Source: an uncultured Lachnospiraceae bacterium
GTDB lineage: Bacteria > Bacillota > Clostridia > Lachnospirales > Lachnospiraceae
NCBI GenBank assembly: GCA_946628415.1
Contig: CAMOWK010000014.1
Coordinates: 1 to 51,434 of the forward strand
DNA length: 51,434 bases
Direction of reading: 5' to 3'
The translations under genes and the position numbers were made by a program. Positions 31,555 to 40,900 of this stretch are shown here, one piece after another; position 1 is the first letter of the stretch, and every line of letters begins with the position of its first letter. Under the pieces are notes generated by a model, which saw only the letters and a program-made list of their open reading frames with translations, had not been told where the DNA came from and searched no databases.

Positions 31555-32493
31555 CTAGTTTTCTTCGGCATTCCCGGTGACAAAAAGCTCCTTCACAAGT
31601 CCAGATTCAGAAAGCGCAGCCTCTGCCGCCCATGCTTTTTCTTTATCTGTAAATATACCAAATACTGTCGGTCCGCTGCCACTCATCATAGCCCGTACAG
31701 CGCCATTTTCTTTCATGATATCACGGATGGTTCCAATCTCAGGATGAAGCGGAACGGTCACAAGTTCAAGGACATTTGCCATGCATTCCGCCATATTTTC
31801 GAGGACTTCTTTCTCCTTTGATGAGATACAGAGAAGTTCTATAAGTCTGTCGGTATCAGGTCTTTCCCCATCCTTTATATCATATGCATCAATTCCTTCG
31901 TATACCTCTTTTGTCGAAACAGGACACTCGGGTTTTGCAAGTACAAATGTAACGCCCGGAAAATCAGGAAGCTTTGTAAGAACTTCTCCAATACCTTCAG
32001 ACAGCATCGTTCCACCCTTTATACAGTACGGAATATCCGCACCAAGCCCGGCTCCAAGCTCTGCCATTTCATCCACACTAAGTCCAAGATTAAACAGTTC
32101 ATTTATCCCTTTAAATGTAGCTGCCGCATCAGTACTTCCCCCGGCAAGTCCCGCCGCAACGGGGATATTCTTTTCCAGAGTGATATGCACCGGTTCTTTT
32201 ATGTCGTATCTGTCATAGAGGAGCTTTGCCGCCTTATATATAAGGTTGTTCTCATCCATCGTAACAAGGCTGTCCAGCTCATCAGGGTTTTTAGCCGACA
32301 GGCTTATTAACCCATCCTTACCGACCTTCCCCTTATTACTCTCCAATATTCCTGTCTTTTCAAATGTAAGCACGTCATAAAGATTCACACTCTGCATTAT
32401 CATCTTCACAAGATGGTAGCCATCCTCGCGGCGTCCAAGAACGTCAAGCGTAACATTTATCTTTGCATAAGCCTTTTTTACTGCATTTTCCAT
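31555..32493 (-). CDS. ispE: 4-diphosphocytidyl-2-C-methyl-D-erythritol kinase
   Basis: Fourth enzyme of the methylerythritol phosphate isoprenoid pathway, a GHMP kinase of 312 residues. N-terminal KAYAKINVTLDVLGRREDGYH matches the family substrate region, followed by NIPVAAGLAGGSTDAAAT (the ATP-binding glycine loop) and RAMMSGSGPTVFGIF near the C-terminus. GGAG lies 8 bases before the ATG. An insertion of about 20 residues after residue 45 (NKGKVGKDGLISLSAKNP) is slightly longer than in E. coli. It is 3 bases downstream of the DUF4173 gene. Confidence 0.96.
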   Translation of the reverse strand: MENAVKKAYAKINVTLDVLGRREDGYHLVKMIMQSVNLYDVLTFEKTGILESNKGKVGKDGLISLSAKNPDELDSLVTMDENNLIYKAAKLLYDRYDIKEPVHITLEKNIPVAAGLAGGSTDAAATFKGINELFNLGLSVDEMAELGAGLGADIPYCIKGGTMLSEGIGEVLTKLPDFPGVTFVLAKPECPVSTKEVYEGIDAYDIKDGERPDTDRLIELLCISSKEKEVLENMAECMANVLELVTVPLHPEIGTIRDIMKENGAVRAMMSGSGPTVFGIFTDKEKAWAAEAALSESGLVKELFVTGNAEEN

Positions 32494-32496
32494 AAT

Positions 32497-34041
32497 CTAT
32501 TCTCCAAATAAACTCTTTGCATCATGTACAGATTTATTATAATGCCAAATATCATCCCGTTTAAATTCTCCTGCATGATTATTTTTGAATTTTGTGATCA
32601 TGATTTCTCCTGCCTCGCCCATTCTTTCTTTATACTTTTCGATGGCAGGCGCCGCATCAGTCGAAAGCCATGCATAATAATCAGTCTCATCCTCAAGTCT
32701 TCTGTCAGTCACATGATCTGCACCCGTTTCATTACCGACCTTAATATCAACTCTCGCCAGATTGTAATCTGCAATGATGTAATCAACCTTCGCAAATGCA
32801 AATACAAGGTAAACAATCGTGATACATACAAGCCCGTACTTAAACATCGGGAACTTATCAAAGAATATATAAAATGTAACGCCCACAAAAAGAAGTGCGA
32901 TAACAAGAAGTGCCACAAGTACAAAAATACGGAGAAATGTAAGATAATACACGTCTATATACAGTTTCATCCTGTATGCACTTGACCCGATTGTTATAAA
33001 CGTACAAATATTGAAAATAAGAAGCAATACATTTAATATACCATTTTTCTCTGCATACGCCTTAATGAAAAGTACTATCAACAGGTTTACAAATGACACG
33101 AACAGCAGCTGGAAGAAACCTGTTCTTGCATATTCAGCATAGGTCATTCCTTCCGGAAGTGCACCGCCCATGAAGAGAAATGTAATCTGTATTATAGCAA
33201 ATATCACATACATGATATCAAGCACCGTTATAAACGCCATCGCCGTAAGCGAATTGGACTTTTTAACAGGATTAGCTGCATCATTGTATTTTTCAAGAAG
33301 AATAAATCTTACCCCACCGTAAGTAAGTATGAATGAAGTAAATATGAATATTAATCTTCCGATCAGATTTCCGATTTTAAAATCAAATCCAATATTTTTC
33401 AGCATATTCCCAAATACCGCATCTGCACTTGAGAGACATGCTCCGAGTACGATGACAAATGGAACTGAAGCAAGCAGTCCTTTAACTATATTCCCGGACA
33501 TTTTAGGTTTTGCGCCTTCGGTGGCATGTATATTTTTCTGACCTCTTCTATAAGCAGCGCCTTCAGAAAATGGTCTGCCCCAGCAGGAAGCACTTCCAAA
33601 TATTGTAAAAAATACCGCGCCTATATACTTACCGAGCCCCCAGTTTTTATCATTATAAAACTGATGTATCAGCATTGAAACAAGTATCAGGAGAAATGCA
33701 AAATAGTTCATAATCTGGACTACATGATTTCCTGTCAGCATGGTTGATATTCCAAGCAGCAGAAGAACAAGCATATAGAAAAGATTCCCTACCTTAAATT
33801 TCTGTTCTGCAATATGGATAATATAAATGCTGTATATTACTGTAGTGATTGAATAAAAGACAAATGTCATTGACACAAAGTTGTCATACAGGAGCACTCC
33901 GAAAAGAATGGCATAGAGTATTGTCGGTACTATTGCCTGCTTGTAAAATCTCGCTCCTATCGCAATATTTCTGTAATATCTTGCATTGTTTTCCTCGGGT
34001 GTCATTTCTCTGCTAAACTCTGTTTCTTTAAATGGATTCAT
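32497..34041 (-). CDS. DUF4173-type polytopic membrane protein
   Basis: A 514-residue integral membrane protein with about eleven hydrophobic segments between residues 35 and 415. A short cytoplasmic N-terminus (EFSREMTPEENNARYYRN) and a soluble C-terminal tail of about 90 residues (DYNLARVDIKVGN...) flank them. The layout resembles the DUF4153/DUF4173 families found across Clostridia, whose function is unknown. GGAG precedes the ATG by 6 bases. It is inserted with ispE and the GntR gene between the decarboxylase and tmk. Confidence 0.8.
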   Translation of the reverse strand: MNPFKETEFSREMTPEENNARYYRNIAIGARFYKQAIVPTILYAILFGVLLYDNFVSMTFVFYSITTVIYSIYIIHIAEQKFKVGNLFYMLVLLLLGISTMLTGNHVVQIMNYFAFLLILVSMLIHQFYNDKNWGLGKYIGAVFFTIFGSASCWGRPFSEGAAYRRGQKNIHATEGAKPKMSGNIVKGLLASVPFVIVLGACLSSADAVFGNMLKNIGFDFKIGNLIGRLIFIFTSFILTYGGVRFILLEKYNDAANPVKKSNSLTAMAFITVLDIMYVIFAIIQITFLFMGGALPEGMTYAEYARTGFFQLLFVSFVNLLIVLFIKAYAEKNGILNVLLLIFNICTFITIGSSAYRMKLYIDVYYLTFLRIFVLVALLVIALLFVGVTFYIFFDKFPMFKYGLVCITIVYLVFAFAKVDYIIADYNLARVDIKVGNETGADHVTDRRLEDETDYYAWLSTDAAPAIEKYKERMGEAGEIMITKFKNNHAGEFKRDDIWHYNKSVHDAKSLFGE

Positions 34042-34066
34042 AGTAACTCCTTTCCCGTGAGATCTT

Positions 34067-35521
34067 CTACTGCTTTACAAGTGTCTTGCCGGCAGCTTTA
34101 AGTATATTTATTTCTTCTAACATTCTGCTGTCTATTATATCACCCGGTGCTATAACAGGGCTGCCCGGCGGATATACATATATATAATCTTTGCTCCGTT
34201 TCCCTTTTGATCCGTTAAGCGGAAACTGTCCCTCATCTGTATCTATGTAAAATGAATCGGATACAGTTTTTGTCTCTTCCCAAGGTCGGGAATCAATATA
34301 AGAATCAAGCCCTTTAATCCCTTCATAAAGGTGGTTGAAATCCATTTCATCATCCATTACCGACGATATAAGAACTATGTGGGATGACCCGGACATTTCA
34401 ATAACAATTCCGTATTCTTCCATAAGATACCCGGCAGCTTCTTCACCACTGATCTTATTCACAAGAAATGTAAGTCGTGACGGATCTGTTTTAAACAATG
34501 CATTTTCCGGAATAAGAGATACATTTTTAAATTCAGAAGTTTCTATCTTATTTCTAAAGCCCCGGACTCTGTCCAGAAACACAGAAAACTCTTCCCTGTT
34601 TTCATCACACCATGCAACACACCTTTCCATGCCCGACATAAAAATGTATGATGGTGAGGATGACTGGAACACCCTGAGATACTTTCTTAATTCCTTCTGT
34701 AAGCTTTCACTTCGCCCCCATACGGTGTCTGCCAAATGGATAACAGCTGTCTGAGTAAGACTCGGAAGTGTCTTATGAAGGCTCTCTATCACTATATCTG
34801 CGCCTGAATAAACCGCACTTTTACCAAAATCTTCTGCAAACGGAAGATGTGCGCCATGAGCTTCGTCAACTATAAGCGGGATATCATATTTTGCAAGCAC
34901 CTCTGAAATCCCCTTTACATCAGAGAAAAAGCCTTCGTAGGTAGGAGATGTGATGACGGCACAGGCTATTCCGGAAAGATCCGGTTCGTCCCCCTTTCCG
35001 TCCGCAAGGTTTCTAAGTGCAGTTTCAACATCACCCGCTGTGACTCCTTTATAAATAAATGTATGCCTATTAGCATTATCCTGAAATAATTCCATCTCCT
35101 CCGGATAAATATATACAGGTTCTGCCCCGATAAGCCCGATGGCGTTATATACCGATTTATGGCAGTTCCTTGCTATAAGAACCTTGGCTTTATCGTTGCA
35201 TTTAAAGACGCCTGGTGAAGACCCTTCTTTTCGCAATCTCTGCCACACTGCCACAGCAGCATGCACAGCCGCCAGAATTCCACCGGTCGAACCGTTTACC
35301 AGATAATGACTCTCGACTGTCTTATAAACCTTTGACAGCTCTTCTTCTGATTTTTTTATCACGCCTTCAGGATGATGAAGGTCGTCCAGTCCCGGAACTT
35401 CTGTAAAATCATATTTAAAAAGCGGACTGATAGATGTTTTTCTTTTATGCCCGGGCATATGCCACGGCGAAAAATTCTTCCCTATGTATTCAGTTATGGC
35501 TTCATTTATATATTGTCTCAT
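34067..35521 (-). CDS. Orn/Lys/Arg decarboxylase family PLP enzyme
   Basis: A 484-residue fold-type I PLP enzyme of the compact YaaO/SpeA-like group that lacks the N-terminal wing domain of the E. coli inducible decarboxylases. N-terminal SPWHMPGHKR is diagnostic. The PLP lysine lies in IESLHKTLPSLTQTAV. The aspartate that holds the pyridine ring is in IVDEAHGAHLPFAE, and YIYVYPPGSPVIAPGD occurs near the C-terminus. The likely reaction is decarboxylation of arginine, lysine or ornithine for polyamines; the substrate cannot be decided. It is the first gene of the cluster running to rsmI. A TTGTATACAA palindrome lies 72 bases upstream. Confidence 0.9.
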   Translation of the reverse strand: MRQYINEAITEYIGKNFSPWHMPGHKRKTSISPLFKYDFTEVPGLDDLHHPEGVIKKSEEELSKVYKTVESHYLVNGSTGGILAAVHAAVAVWQRLRKEGSSPGVFKCNDKAKVLIARNCHKSVYNAIGLIGAEPVYIYPEEMELFQDNANRHTFIYKGVTAGDVETALRNLADGKGDEPDLSGIACAVITSPTYEGFFSDVKGISEVLAKYDIPLIVDEAHGAHLPFAEDFGKSAVYSGADIVIESLHKTLPSLTQTAVIHLADTVWGRSESLQKELRKYLRVFQSSSPSYIFMSGMERCVAWCDENREEFSVFLDRVRGFRNKIETSEFKNVSLIPENALFKTDPSRLTFLVNKISGEEAAGYLMEEYGIVIEMSGSSHIVLISSVMDDEMDFNHLYEGIKGLDSYIDSRPWEETKTVSDSFYIDTDEGQFPLNGSKGKRSKDYIYVYPPGSPVIAPGDIIDSRMLEEINILKAAGKTLVKQ

Positions 35522-35592
35522 ATTTGTATAGTTTTTCCAAAATACAATTTAACTGCTTACTTTACAGCATCTCGATTTCCTAATCATTAAAA

Positions 35593-35602
35593 TTGTATAC
35601 AA
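35593..35602. promoter_or_regulatory. TTGTATACAA palindrome before the decarboxylase gene
   Basis: A 10-bp perfect palindrome identical to the core found at the pfl promoter (22357-22368). The decarboxylase cluster encodes a GntR-FCD regulator, so autoregulation is possible. Confidence 0.4.
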
Positions 35603-35695
35603 AATGCAATTCTAAATCGAAGTTTACCAAAAGACGTGCAATTATTCAATTAAGGCTTTATGAAGTTTTTATGTTTAATTCATGAAGAAAAACAA

Positions 35696-35725
35696 AAACC
35701 GGAGAAAGAATCCCCGGTCTTCTGA
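35696..35725 (-). terminator. Terminator of the Rpn-type gene
   Basis: On the minus strand, ACCGGGGA pairs with TCTCCGGT (one G-T pair) around a TTCTT loop, followed by a T5 run, just after the stop at 35733. Confidence 0.7.
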
Positions 35726-35732
35726 TAATTGA

Positions 35733-36326
35733 TTATTTTCTCAACTCAGCTAACTCTGCTTTTAACTTTGCAATCTCTGCATCTTTTTCCTCAAGCTGCA
35801 TATCTTTTTCCTCAAGTTGCATATCTTTCTCATCTATGGCATCGAGGTATTTATCGATTTCTAGTTCAAGTGAATGATCGAACATTTTATCCACCCCTTT
35901 CAACTCTTCATAGTCTTTATAAAGATGGTCGAATAACATCTTTGTTAACCCCATCAATACATCCATATCCCTTGCAGTAATACCTCCGGAGGCATAACTG
36001 CTTTCTATGGTGGATATTATATCATCTTCATATAACTCCCTCAACTCAGAAATATTCTCTTTAGAACGAACCGCCTCTATCTTCCTTCTTAATTTTATCA
36101 GCTTAAACGGCAGGAGAATCACCATACTTTTTTCTTTTATTTCATCAATACTCTCTTCTTGAAATCTGATTACCGGGATTCTATAGTCGATCACTCCCTG
36201 TTTACCAAAATCCATTTTCACTTTATATTCATTCGGAACATTAACACTTTCAAGATAAATGACCACCTGCCTTGGGAATTTAAGCTGTATTATCTGATCT
36301 TCCCCCCATAGGAAGCGGTATATCAT
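35733..36326 (-). CDS. Rpn-type nuclease/transposase, C-terminal part (frame 2 after poly-G break)
   Basis: The genuine sequence starts at the poly-G tract (36302-36307). The ATG at 36326 has no ribosome binding site and is an accident of the frame. This half has the QLKFPRQVVIYLES and DFGKQGVIDYRIPVIRF segments of Rpn/PDDEXK-family recombination-promoting nucleases, then a helical region. It ends in a tail of 8-residue repeats (EEKDMQLE twice, then EEKDAEIAKLKAELAELRK), likely a coiled coil. Removing one G from the G6 tract joins it to the upstream half as one protein of about 320 residues, close to the family length. Confidence 0.75.
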   Translation of the reverse strand: MIYRFLWGEDQIIQLKFPRQVVIYLESVNVPNEYKVKMDFGKQGVIDYRIPVIRFQEESIDEIKEKSMVILLPFKLIKLRRKIEAVRSKENISELRELYEDDIISTIESSYASGGITARDMDVLMGLTKMLFDHLYKDYEELKGVDKMFDHSLELEIDKYLDAIDEKDMQLEEKDMQLEEKDAEIAKLKAELAELRK

Positions 36327-36702
36327 CCCACGTTCTTAATGCATGCTTATATCCATATTCAACCATTCTTAAAACAATTTGATTATCTTTATACATTTGT
36401 GCTTCAAAGTGGTAAGAATCCTTCTCATTCACAGATATTATGGTATCAGCCAGAACCTTTTTTAATTTATCATCAACGAATTCAGTCCAGTTATAGCTCA
36501 GTTTACTGTTAATGTTGTAATTTGTTCCGAATTCTCCATTTATTAATCCTATCACCGCCTTTTTTGAAAGAGTAAGTATCCTTTTGAACATCCTGTCATA
36601 GATATCATGATGCTCTTTCGTTTCATTCCCTCCGGAATCATTGATTTCACGTTTAACCTTTTTTTCTACTTCTACATTACTGTTATTTCGGTACAAATTC
36701 AC
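36280..36702 (-). pseudogene. Rpn-type nuclease/transposase, N-terminal part (frame 1)
   Basis: This part carries the PD-(D/E)xK-like start: KEHHDIYDRMFKRILTLSKKAVIGLINGEFG, then DTIISVNEKDSYHFEAQMY, with the acidic residues expected of the nuclease core, and MVEYGYKHALRT. It ends prematurely in RSDNTA just after the G6 tract at 36302-36307. The frame opens with GTG at 36702, which touches GAGGAGG too closely. A TTG at 36696 is 8 bases away and is the better start. Either a frameshifted relic, a phase-variable gene, or a homopolymer sequencing error. Confidence 0.7.
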
Positions 36703-37137
36703 TTCCTCCTCACCAAAGCATATTCAAGGCACCTTCGCACCCGGAAGAATATCATTGCCACCAGGATTAGTAAACAAATAAAATGTTTCGTTTTGTTGCG
36801 CAACAAGCTGTAGCGCGGATAAGGAAAAAGCCGCGTAAATACTCACTTTTCGTGTGGTTTTGATATGTATGATTCTGTTTTCAACAGTTTTGGCATTAAA
36901 TAAAACAGCTGTTTTTATCTGCATATACTTCTGCTTTATGCACTTTATACAACTGAGTTTGTGAAATGTAACCAAGACAGAATTTGTAGCATTCAAGGCG
37001 GAATTACGCACGTTATGTAAACCGAATGCTGATTCAAATTAAAGTAGAAATAATTATTTATATAGACTATAATGCATTAAGGAGACTATAAATACACATT
37101 TTACTGAATAGTTACATCAGAAAAGGAATTAATAAGT
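36703..37137. other. Gap between the Rpn-type gene and the methyltransferase gene
   Basis: A 435-base divergent region. It holds a perfect 14-bp palindrome TTGTTGCGCAACAA at 36793-36806 and a probable promoter for the rightward gene at 37045-37073 (TAGAAA, 17 bases, TATAAT). A 95-codon minus-strand frame here has no ribosome binding site and no recognisable motif. Otherwise I see nothing. Confidence 0.5.
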
Positions 37138-37797
37138 ATGGACGAATTTGAAAATAAAGCTAATGATAAAAGCGTTGAAGAAAAAGACGCAGGTACAAGC
37201 GATGAGGAAATCACAACCGATACAAATGTTGAGGAAATCACAACTAATACAAATGTTGAAGAAAAAACGGCATCCGATGAAAATGGTTTTACCGATGCCG
37301 CATCTACTAAACTTGACAATCCGCTTCCGGTATACGGGATCGGTCCAAAATGGAGTATCCCCTGCGCTGTCATAACTCTTATCGCAATTATTATCGGCCA
37401 TATCCATCCTATAAGCACAGGCATTCCGCAGAACAAAATCCTTAGATATGCATATATAGGAATAGGCGCAGTTGTCATAGTGTTTGGAATCAAGATGTGG
37501 GTTGACGCCATAGTAAATGCCAACATCGACGAGCATATAATGTCAGGAAAGCTTCAGACCGGCGGAGTATATAAGCATACAAGGAACCCTATCTATGCAG
37601 CTATCCTGTTTATAATGACAGGCGCACTGTTCATCTCCGGCAATGCGTACATGTATATACTTCCTATCATTTTCTGGGCGGTTCTTACCGAGATGCTTAA
37701 GAGGACTGAAGAGGTATGGCTCCTTGAAAGATTCGGTGATGAATACACCGAATACTGCAAAAATACCCATCGTATTCTTCCGTGGTTTAATAAATAA
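37138..37797 (+). CDS. ICMT/PEMT-like membrane methyltransferase
   Basis: A 219-residue membrane protein. An acidic Thr-rich N-terminus of about 55 residues contains a near-duplicate (EEITTDTNVEEITTNTNVEE). Helices lie at about 75-95, 103-125 and 150-185, with the signature GGVYKHTRNPIYAAILF and the C-terminal ERFGDEYTEYCKNTHRILPWF of isoprenylcysteine carboxyl/phospholipid methyltransferase-like proteins. The substrate is unknown; bacterial members methylate diverse lipophilic molecules. AAAGGA precedes the ATG, and the stop is followed by the terminator at 37851-37917. It stands alone between two frame-broken genes. Confidence 0.85.
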   Translation: MDEFENKANDKSVEEKDAGTSDEEITTDTNVEEITTNTNVEEKTASDENGFTDAASTKLDNPLPVYGIGPKWSIPCAVITLIAIIIGHIHPISTGIPQNKILRYAYIGIGAVVIVFGIKMWVDAIVNANIDEHIMSGKLQTGGVYKHTRNPIYAAILFIMTGALFISGNAYMYILPIIFWAVLTEMLKRTEEVWLLERFGDEYTEYCKNTHRILPWFNK

Positions 37798-37850
37798 CTA
37801 AAATTCTTTCAAAATAATTGCTCACAAAATTATTAAAATACCATATAAAA

Positions 37851-37917
37851 ACCGACCACCAATCGTAAGATCATTTGGAATCTAACAATGGGTGGTCGGT
37901 ATTTTTATACTCTTATT
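37851..37917. terminator. Bidirectional terminator with a long loop
   Basis: ACCGACCACC (37851-37860) pairs perfectly with GGTGGTCGGT (37901-37910) across a 40-base loop, with A-run and T-run flanks. It separates the methyltransferase gene from the convergent surface-protein gene. Confidence 0.8.
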
Positions 37918-37985
37918 TATTCATAATAGCTGAACAGACGCTTTATACCCAGCCGTGCCAAATTGACTTGGCATATTTATAGAGC

Positions 37986-40900
37986 CTAGAAGCTGTATCT
38001 TCTCTTTAAGAGCAGTATCAGAACAGATGCCGCAAGTGAATCGAGCATTACAAGTACAGGTATTACAATCGGTGTATCGTCGCTCGTCTGCTTTGGAATA
38101 TCTTTCTTGGCATTACTATCCTTATCAGACTTTCTTCCGGATTTTTCAGGTGCCGGCAAAACTTTAAAGTTGACCGTTACATCATTTCCGTCATTAAATA
38201 CCGCTGTAAGTGTATGATCACCTACCGAAAGTGTCTCAAGAAACGCTGCCTTAAGTTTTATTATCACACTTCCCCGTTCAGTGGTATAGCTGTCAGGAGA
38301 AATGACACCTCCGTCAACCTTAACCTCTTTCAGATGATCAAAAGTTTCCTCATCATCTTCGGTCCTCTTGAATACAAATGGGAGGTCTTCCGATGAACCC
38401 TTTGTCCATGAGCTTCCATCACCGGATACATCAAAATAATTATAAAGCTTTTCCAGAATTTCTGAATTTACAGCCACAGGTTCAGTATCAAGATGATTGC
38501 TGTCACCTATTACCATGTACCATATCACATATTTCCCTACATCCTTGGCAGATGGTATGGATGTACTCCACTTTTTATCACCTTCTTCAGAAAGTCCATC
38601 AAATTCCGGTACTTCTGCGCCATCCTCACCAAGTGCATAGTACATAGTGCCGTCATTGGTACTGCCTTCTGTAATAAGCTCCTGATCTTTTTTATTAAAC
38701 ACAAGATCTGTCTTAGCTTCCGGAGCCGTTACCTCAGGTACTGCCTTATTAATCTTAAATTCTGCTACAGCCTCGTTTCCTACATAATCCGTCGTCTCAG
38801 GTACAACAGCTTTTACATACCATGTACCCGCATCCGTTGGCAGACTATCCGTAAATGTTCCGTCTTCAGAATCACTATAAGTAAATACTGCAGTATCAGC
38901 ACCAAAGTCTGCTGTAAGTTCCGGATCATTCGGTTCTTCTCCGTAGGTCCAGTCATCCATGCTGACAGTAACAGAATTGGTATCCGCCTGTTTAATTTTC
39001 ACAGTAAATGTACCGCTCGCATCATTATGATTAGGTGCACTTGCGATATAGTAAACTGTATATTCCCCTGCCTCTTTAAATGCAGGAACCTCGTCACTAA
39101 ATTCGCCATCCTCCGATGCACTGTATTTAAATGTCACCGGCTGATCATTTACAGATGTTGCTGCCGCATCTACCTCCACAGTCTGTTCCTCACCGTTATA
39201 CATTAAGTCTTTTGCCTGGGAAACACTTACATCCTTAAGATCTGCCTTAGTTATTTTAACCGTATTACTTCCGGTTACAGGAGTGTAATTATCTTTTGTT
39301 ACCTTGTAGTAAACAGTGTAAGTTCCAACATCCGCATATTTTGGATTTTCTGTAAGATCATATTCTCCTTCAGCTTCAGTTCTATAGGTAATAGTCGTTT
39401 CGGCAGGAGAATTAACTGTTAAACTTATTCCATGTTCTCCGCCATCATAGACGCCTTCATAATCCTCGCCCTCAACATTCATCGATGCAGGATTAATCTT
39501 AAACTCTTTAGTATTCGCTGTCGGAAGAGCATAATTTTGATTATCAACTTCGGATGCTATAGCTGTATAAGTTCCTACATCTGTCTGTCCGCCTGTTACG
39601 GTAACGTTACAGGTATCACCTTCAACAAGTCCCGTTGCCGTAGCAGTCGGTGTCTGCTCATTACCGTTATAAGTAAGCTCTGTATCTGCCCAGGTTAATC
39701 CGATAGTTTTTGGCGTAATTGAAGCTTCCGTTGTGGTTTGCTGTCCAGAACCTGCCAACACATAATTCTGTGCATCATCACCACCGAGAGAAATGTCTGA
39801 AATTTTAACAACCGTCTTACCTTCCGCAGCGTTTTTATCAGAAAATTTTCCCTTCGCAGTAACCGTCAGACTATCCGCACCCAACTTTCCATCAAATTCT
39901 ACTTCATCATACTTGAGCTGGGCATTTACATTTCCGTCATATGTCTTATCGTTTGCTTGGATCCCCGACACTTTAACTTCCTTCGGAGATATTTCAACAG
40001 TCGCCGAACCGGTTTTAGCAGTGTAATTAGGAGCTGTGACCTCAAAGTATACAGTCTTTGTTGCCCCTACATTCTTAAAGGTTGGATTTGTATCAAGGTC
40101 ATAAGTACCTTCAGTCAGTCCGTATTTTATGGTCGCACCTGACGCCGGTTCTGTAACCGTAACTCTTATCCCATGAGAATTTCCATCATAGATGTCTGAA
40201 TAATTAAGTGCATCAAGCTCAATCTCCGCAGGCTCCACTTTAAATACCGCCATTTCTCCCGTAGTGGCTGCAGCATAATTAGTTGACTCAGCAATATCGG
40301 CATACATAAAATATGTTCCCACATCAAGAGTCTTACTGTTAATACTATCATTCCAAGGCATTGCACCTTCGCGACTTTGCGTTGTATTGTAATAGTAAGT
40401 CACTTCACCATTTCCGGTATTACCTGTTACGCCAGGCTGCGGAAGAGTTCCGCCATAAGTATAATCACTCATTGATATTGTCGGACTTATGGATTTTTTA
40501 TTAACCTTTAGCTTATAAGTAGTATTATTATTCTCGTAAGTATATTTTTCACCATCAGCAACAGTTGCCGTAATAATTGCGTCCCCTGCTCCAACTATGG
40601 TCACTTCACCCGTCTCCGAATTCACAGTAGCAACATCAGTTTTATTGCTGCTGTATGTAACCGTTCCATCGCCGGTTTTAGTTACCACTTTCGTAAAGTT
40701 TTCATCACCAAACGTCTTACTTATTTCTTCAGGATCATTCTCACTGAACTTTATAGTACCTTTTCCTTTACCAACAGTTACTGTTGCTGGATCTGATGCT
40801 GTAGCTGCTTTTTTACTAGCATCATCTTTCTTTGTGGCAGTTACTATACAGTAATAATAGTATTCGCCCACATCAAGTCCTTTAGATCCTGCAGGAATAG

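Noticed and set aside
36724..37011. Minus-strand 95-codon frame upstream of the Rpn-type gene
   Set aside because: GTG start without ribosome binding site, no motif, and it spans the palindrome and the divergent region.
37986..38060. LPxTG sortase signal at the surface protein C-terminus
   Set aside because: The nearest string, IPKQTSDD, does not fit LPxTG or the PxTGD variants; only the hydrophobic helix and basic end are present.
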